Below are positions 4,497-6,559 of a stretch of DNA of 6,559 nt, piece by piece (positions within the stretch are counted from its first letter, which is position 1; every line of letters starts with the position of its first letter). The notes below the pieces were generated by a model, which worked only from the letters and a program-made list of their open reading frames with translations, was not told the origin of the DNA and did no database searches. A program made the translations under genes and the position numbers. The DNA comes from an uncultured Actinomycetes bacterium (GTDB taxonomy: Bacteria > Actinomycetota > Thermoleophilia > Solirubrobacterales > Thermoleophilaceae), in contig CAMLNW010000161.1 in assembly GCA_946481495.1 (NCBI GenBank), positions 1 through 6,559 on the forward strand. The letters are read 5' to 3'.

Positions 4497-5915
4497 TCAC
4501 GGTGCGGGTGGCAAGATTGCGAAAGAAGCGCGCTTCGACGCGGAACGAAGCCCATCAGGGTCCTTGGCCACCGCAGTCAGCCGATAGCCGCCCGGCTTCA
4601 GCGCCTTGCGCCCGATCCGGCCGCTGAACGGGATCGCCTGCGCGCCCGGCTGGAGGCCCTTGCGGACCAGCGTCCTGCCGCGCTTGACGAACCGGTTGCA
4701 GCGCTTGTGCGAGCGCAGCTTTCTCGTCGGCGCGACGCAGCGCTTGCCGGACTTGCGCCCGGGCAGCTTGCGCGCGACCGTCAGCCGTACCGTGCCGGCC
4801 TCGCTCAGTCTGAAGCGGATCGTCGTCCCGGCTGGCGCCGGCTTCGAGCGGCGCTTGCGCGCACTCACGGGCGTTCGCTCCTTCGCGACCCGGAAGCGCT
4901 TCGGCGCGAGCCGCAGCCCGGCGATCGCGATCCGCTTCGCGGAGATCGGCACAGCGACAGGCGGCTCGAGCCCGCTGACGCGTGCCACCTTGGTGAAGGT
5001 GTTCGCCTGGCCGTTGATGCCCTGCAGCGCGACCCAGAGCGTGTTGCCCGGGCCGGTGGCGACGTAGCGGGGGCCGGCGTCGGCGCTGAAGCCGCCGAGG
5101 CGGGTGTACTGGCCGTCGGCGGTCAGGCGGCCGAGGTCGTTGCCGAACGCCTGGGCGAACCAGTAGGCCTGGTCGGCGCCGAAGGCGATGCCGAACGGGT
5201 CGGTGCCGGGCGCGACCTCGGTCGGCAGCGGCGAGCCGCCGGGGACAAGCCGGACGACCCGCTGCGGCGGAGCGGGGTTGGTGGCGACGACCTGGCCTCC
5301 GAGTCCGCCGGCGACCTCCTGTGGGTTGCCGCCGATCGGGTAGTGGGTTGCGGTGCCGCCGGTCGTGACACTGACCAGCTCGCCCGCGCCGAAGTCGACG
5401 ACCCAGAGCAGGTCGCCGCTGGCGGCGATGCCGCGCGCTGCCGTGAGCACGGTGAACGGCGTCGCGACGCCGGCCGGCGTGATCCGCAGCACCTTGTCGG
5501 CGCTCGCGGTCCAGAGGTTGCCGTCGGGGCCGACGACGATCGTCTGCGGTGCCGCGATGTCGGCGGGGAATGCCGTCCCGGGCGCGGTCGGGTTCGCAGG
5601 ATCGAAGCGCGTGACCTTCGTCGACTGCGTTACCCAGAGCATGCCGTCGCCCGGGCCTGCCGTTATCCCGATCGCGCCGTCCAGCGAATCGTTGTCGACC
5701 GGCGTGACCGTGCCGTCGGGCGTGATCTTGGCGACCTCGTTGCCGGCGGCGCTGGCGACCGTCACCCACATGTTCCCGTCCGGGCCCTGGGCGATCCGCT
5801 GCGGGAGGCCGGTCACGTCGAACTCCCCATCGACGACCGGCGCCGCTTGTGCGCGGCCGGTGGCCAGCAGCACGAGGCAGATCGCGACGATGAGGGTCAG
5901 GAGGCGTTCGGGCAT
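4497..5915 (-). CDS. Secreted Vgb-like seven-bladed beta-propeller protein
   Basis: A 472-residue exported protein. Residues 1-24 are a signal peptide (charged start, Leu/Val/Ile core, AQA cleavage site before AP). Seven repeats about 40 residues apart follow, each with a G-P-D-G-N-x-W-V-like turn, starting near 44, 87, 129, 165, 204, 244 and 287. This is the blade pattern of the virginiamycin B lyase (Vgb)/streptogramin lyase and SMP-30-like propellers. The stretch that should carry the Vgb catalytic His and Glu (blades 6-7, about 244-300) has neither; the only propeller His is 191. It is probably a binding or structural propeller. Residues 320-365 are a basic linker. The last 105 residues form a basic domain (FRLSEAGTVRLTV, Cys393, Cys406, FSGRIGRKALKPGGYRLTA) that I associate with exported proteins of Solirubrobacterales; the two cysteines could form a disulfide. 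ATG 5915 is preferred because AGGAG (5930-5926) is ten bases away; ATG 5924 would be one base away. Confidence 0.88.
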   Translation of the reverse strand: MPERLLTLIVAICLVLLATGRAQAAPVVDGEFDVTGLPQRIAQGPDGNMWVTVASAAGNEVAKITPDGTVTPVDNDSLDGAIGITAGPGDGMLWVTQSTKVTRFDPANPTAPGTAFPADIAAPQTIVVGPDGNLWTASADKVLRITPAGVATPFTVLTAARGIAASGDLLWVVDFGAGELVSVTTGGTATHYPIGGNPQEVAGGLGGQVVATNPAPPQRVVRLVPGGSPLPTEVAPGTDPFGIAFGADQAYWFAQAFGNDLGRLTADGQYTRLGGFSADAGPRYVATGPGNTLWVALQGINGQANTFTKVARVSGLEPPVAVPISAKRIAIAGLRLAPKRFRVAKERTPVSARKRRSKPAPAGTTIRFRLSEAGTVRLTVARKLPGRKSGKRCVAPTRKLRSHKRCNRFVKRGRTLVRKGLQPGAQAIPFSGRIGRKALKPGGYRLTAVAKDPDGLRSASKRASFAILPPAP

Positions 5916-5930
5916 CGTTCTCATGCTCCT

Positions 5931-5972
5931 ACAACGACCGAGGGCCTGGCAACTTACGCGCCAGGCCCTCGG
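5931..5972 (-). terminator. Rho-independent terminator of groEL
   Basis: Bases 5938-5950 and 5960-5972 form a perfect 13-base-pair stem with a nine-base loop. In the minus direction it begins 28 bases past the groEL stop and is followed by TCGTTGT (5937-5931), a modest T-rich tail. The ribosome site of the propeller gene (AGGAG, 5930-5926) begins on the very next base, leaving no room for a promoter between terminator and gene. Confidence 0.85.
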
Positions 5973-5999
5973 GAACTTCCTACAGCGCGGAAGCGCTGG

Positions 6000-6559
6000 C
6001 TACATCATGCCGCCCATGTCGGGCATGCCACCCGGCATTCCGCCACCGCCGCCCTCCTCGGGCATCTCGGCGATGATCGCCTCGGTGGTGAGGATGTTCT
6101 TGCCGATCGAGGCTGCGTTCTGCAGCGCCGAGCGGGTCACCATCGCGGGGTCGATCACACCGGCGGCGACGAGGTCCACGATCTCGCCGGAGTCGGCGTT
6201 GAGGCCGTGGTTCTTCTTCGCCTTGCGGACGTCGTTGACGACGACCGAGCCCTCAAGGCCGGCGTTGTGCGCCAGCTGACGGACGGGCTCCTCGAGCGCA
6301 CGCAGGATGATCTGCGCGCCGGTCTTCTCGTCGCCGTCGAGGTCGTCGGCCTTGATCGCCGAAGACGCCGTCAGCAGCGCGACGCCACCGCCCGGGACGA
6401 TGCCCTCCTCGAGGGCGGCCCGGGTGGCCTGCAGCGCGTCCTCGACGCGGTGCTTCTTCTCCTTGAGCTCGGTCTCGGTGGCAGCGCCGACCTTGACCAC
6501 CGCGACGCCGCCGGCGAGCTTCGCCAGCCGCTCCTGCAGCTTCTCGCGGTCGTAGTCCG
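6000..6559 (-). CDS. groEL: Chaperonin GroEL (Hsp60), C-terminal part
   Basis: The minus-strand frame is open to the right window edge and gives the last 185 residues of GroEL; the N-terminal two thirds lie beyond 6559. GroEL is the cytosolic ATP-driven folding chamber. Diagnostic segments are [19 protein letters not shown] at the window edge, [20 protein letters not shown] with the ATP-hydrolysis Asp equivalent to E. coli Asp398 (codon 6440-6438), [13 protein letters not shown] of the equatorial domain, [11 protein letters not shown], and [15 protein letters not shown]. The tail is Gly/Met-rich ([17 protein letters not shown]), as in the general housekeeping type rather than the His-rich GroEL1 type of some actinobacteria. 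No groES is seen downstream. The stop TAG is at 6002-6000 and a perfect hairpin terminator follows. Confidence 0.98.
   Translation of the reverse strand, partial: DYDREKLQERLAKLAGGVAVVKVGAATETELKEKKHRVEDALQATRAALEEGIVPGGGVALLTASSAIKADDLDGDEKTGAQIILRALEEPVRQLAHNAGLEGSVVVNDVRKAKKNHGLNADSGEIVDLVAAGVIDPAMVTRSALQNAASIGKNILTTEAIIAEMPEEGGGGGMPGGMPDMGGMM

Noticed and set aside
4555..5769. 404-codon minus-strand frame inside the propeller gene
   Set aside because: It is an out-of-frame reading of the propeller gene, Arg-rich without domain motifs; the other frame has a signal peptide and blade repeats.
5867..5885. Lipoprotein signal in the propeller (Cys13 in the signal peptide)
   Set aside because: The residues before the Cys (V-A-I) do not fit the lipobox, which needs G/A/S just before Cys; a standard AQA cleavage site follows.
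5353..6279. 308-codon plus-strand frame over the propeller start and groEL
   Set aside because: It crosses the groEL terminator and is antisense to two recognised genes; Ser/Pro/Ala-rich shadow.

Overview
The window looks like chromosomal DNA of a high-GC actinobacterium, most likely the Thermoleophilia (Solirubrobacter/Conexibacter type). This is an inference. It rests on the strongly G/C-ending codons, an Mrp protein without the bridging CxxC, a GroEL with a Gly/Met-rich tail, and a secreted propeller whose basic, two-cysteine C-terminal domain resembles one I associate with that class.

Layout. (1) Positions 1-143 hold the 3' end of a coiled-coil protein gene, closed by a strong intrinsic terminator at 181-215. 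(2) Positions 260-1723 hold a plus-strand pair, an Mrp/NBP35 Fe-S carrier ATPase and a seven-iron ferredoxin 48 bases downstream. Carrier and Fe-S client side by side make functional sense. (3) Positions 1856-2779 hold an atypical NAD(P)-binding SDR of the NDUFA9-like type. It appears to be read from a leaderless GTG start with a -10-like TAGGGT just upstream. (4) Positions 2780-4496 have a different, less GC-biased composition. They hold a promoter-like element with a perfect 12-base palindrome over the expected transcription start, an unrecognised 244-residue gene, a GNAT-type acetyltransferase overlapping it by 4 bases, and a 57-residue gene on the opposite strand that meets the GNAT gene tail to tail, sharing the four bases CTAG. 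This is the most novel-looking part of the window. A toxin-antitoxin-like or other accessory cassette is possible but unproven. (5) Positions 4497-5915, minus strand, hold a secreted seven-bladed propeller protein resembling Vgb (virginiamycin B lyase) but without its catalytic residues. (6) Positions 6000-6559, minus strand, hold the C-terminal third of GroEL, followed by a near-perfect 13-base-pair terminator. The propeller gene starts so close behind this terminator that its expression may depend on readthrough from groEL.

Both edges of the window cut genes (the coiled-coil gene at the left, groEL at the right). No tRNA, rRNA, CRISPR array or recognisable transposase was seen.
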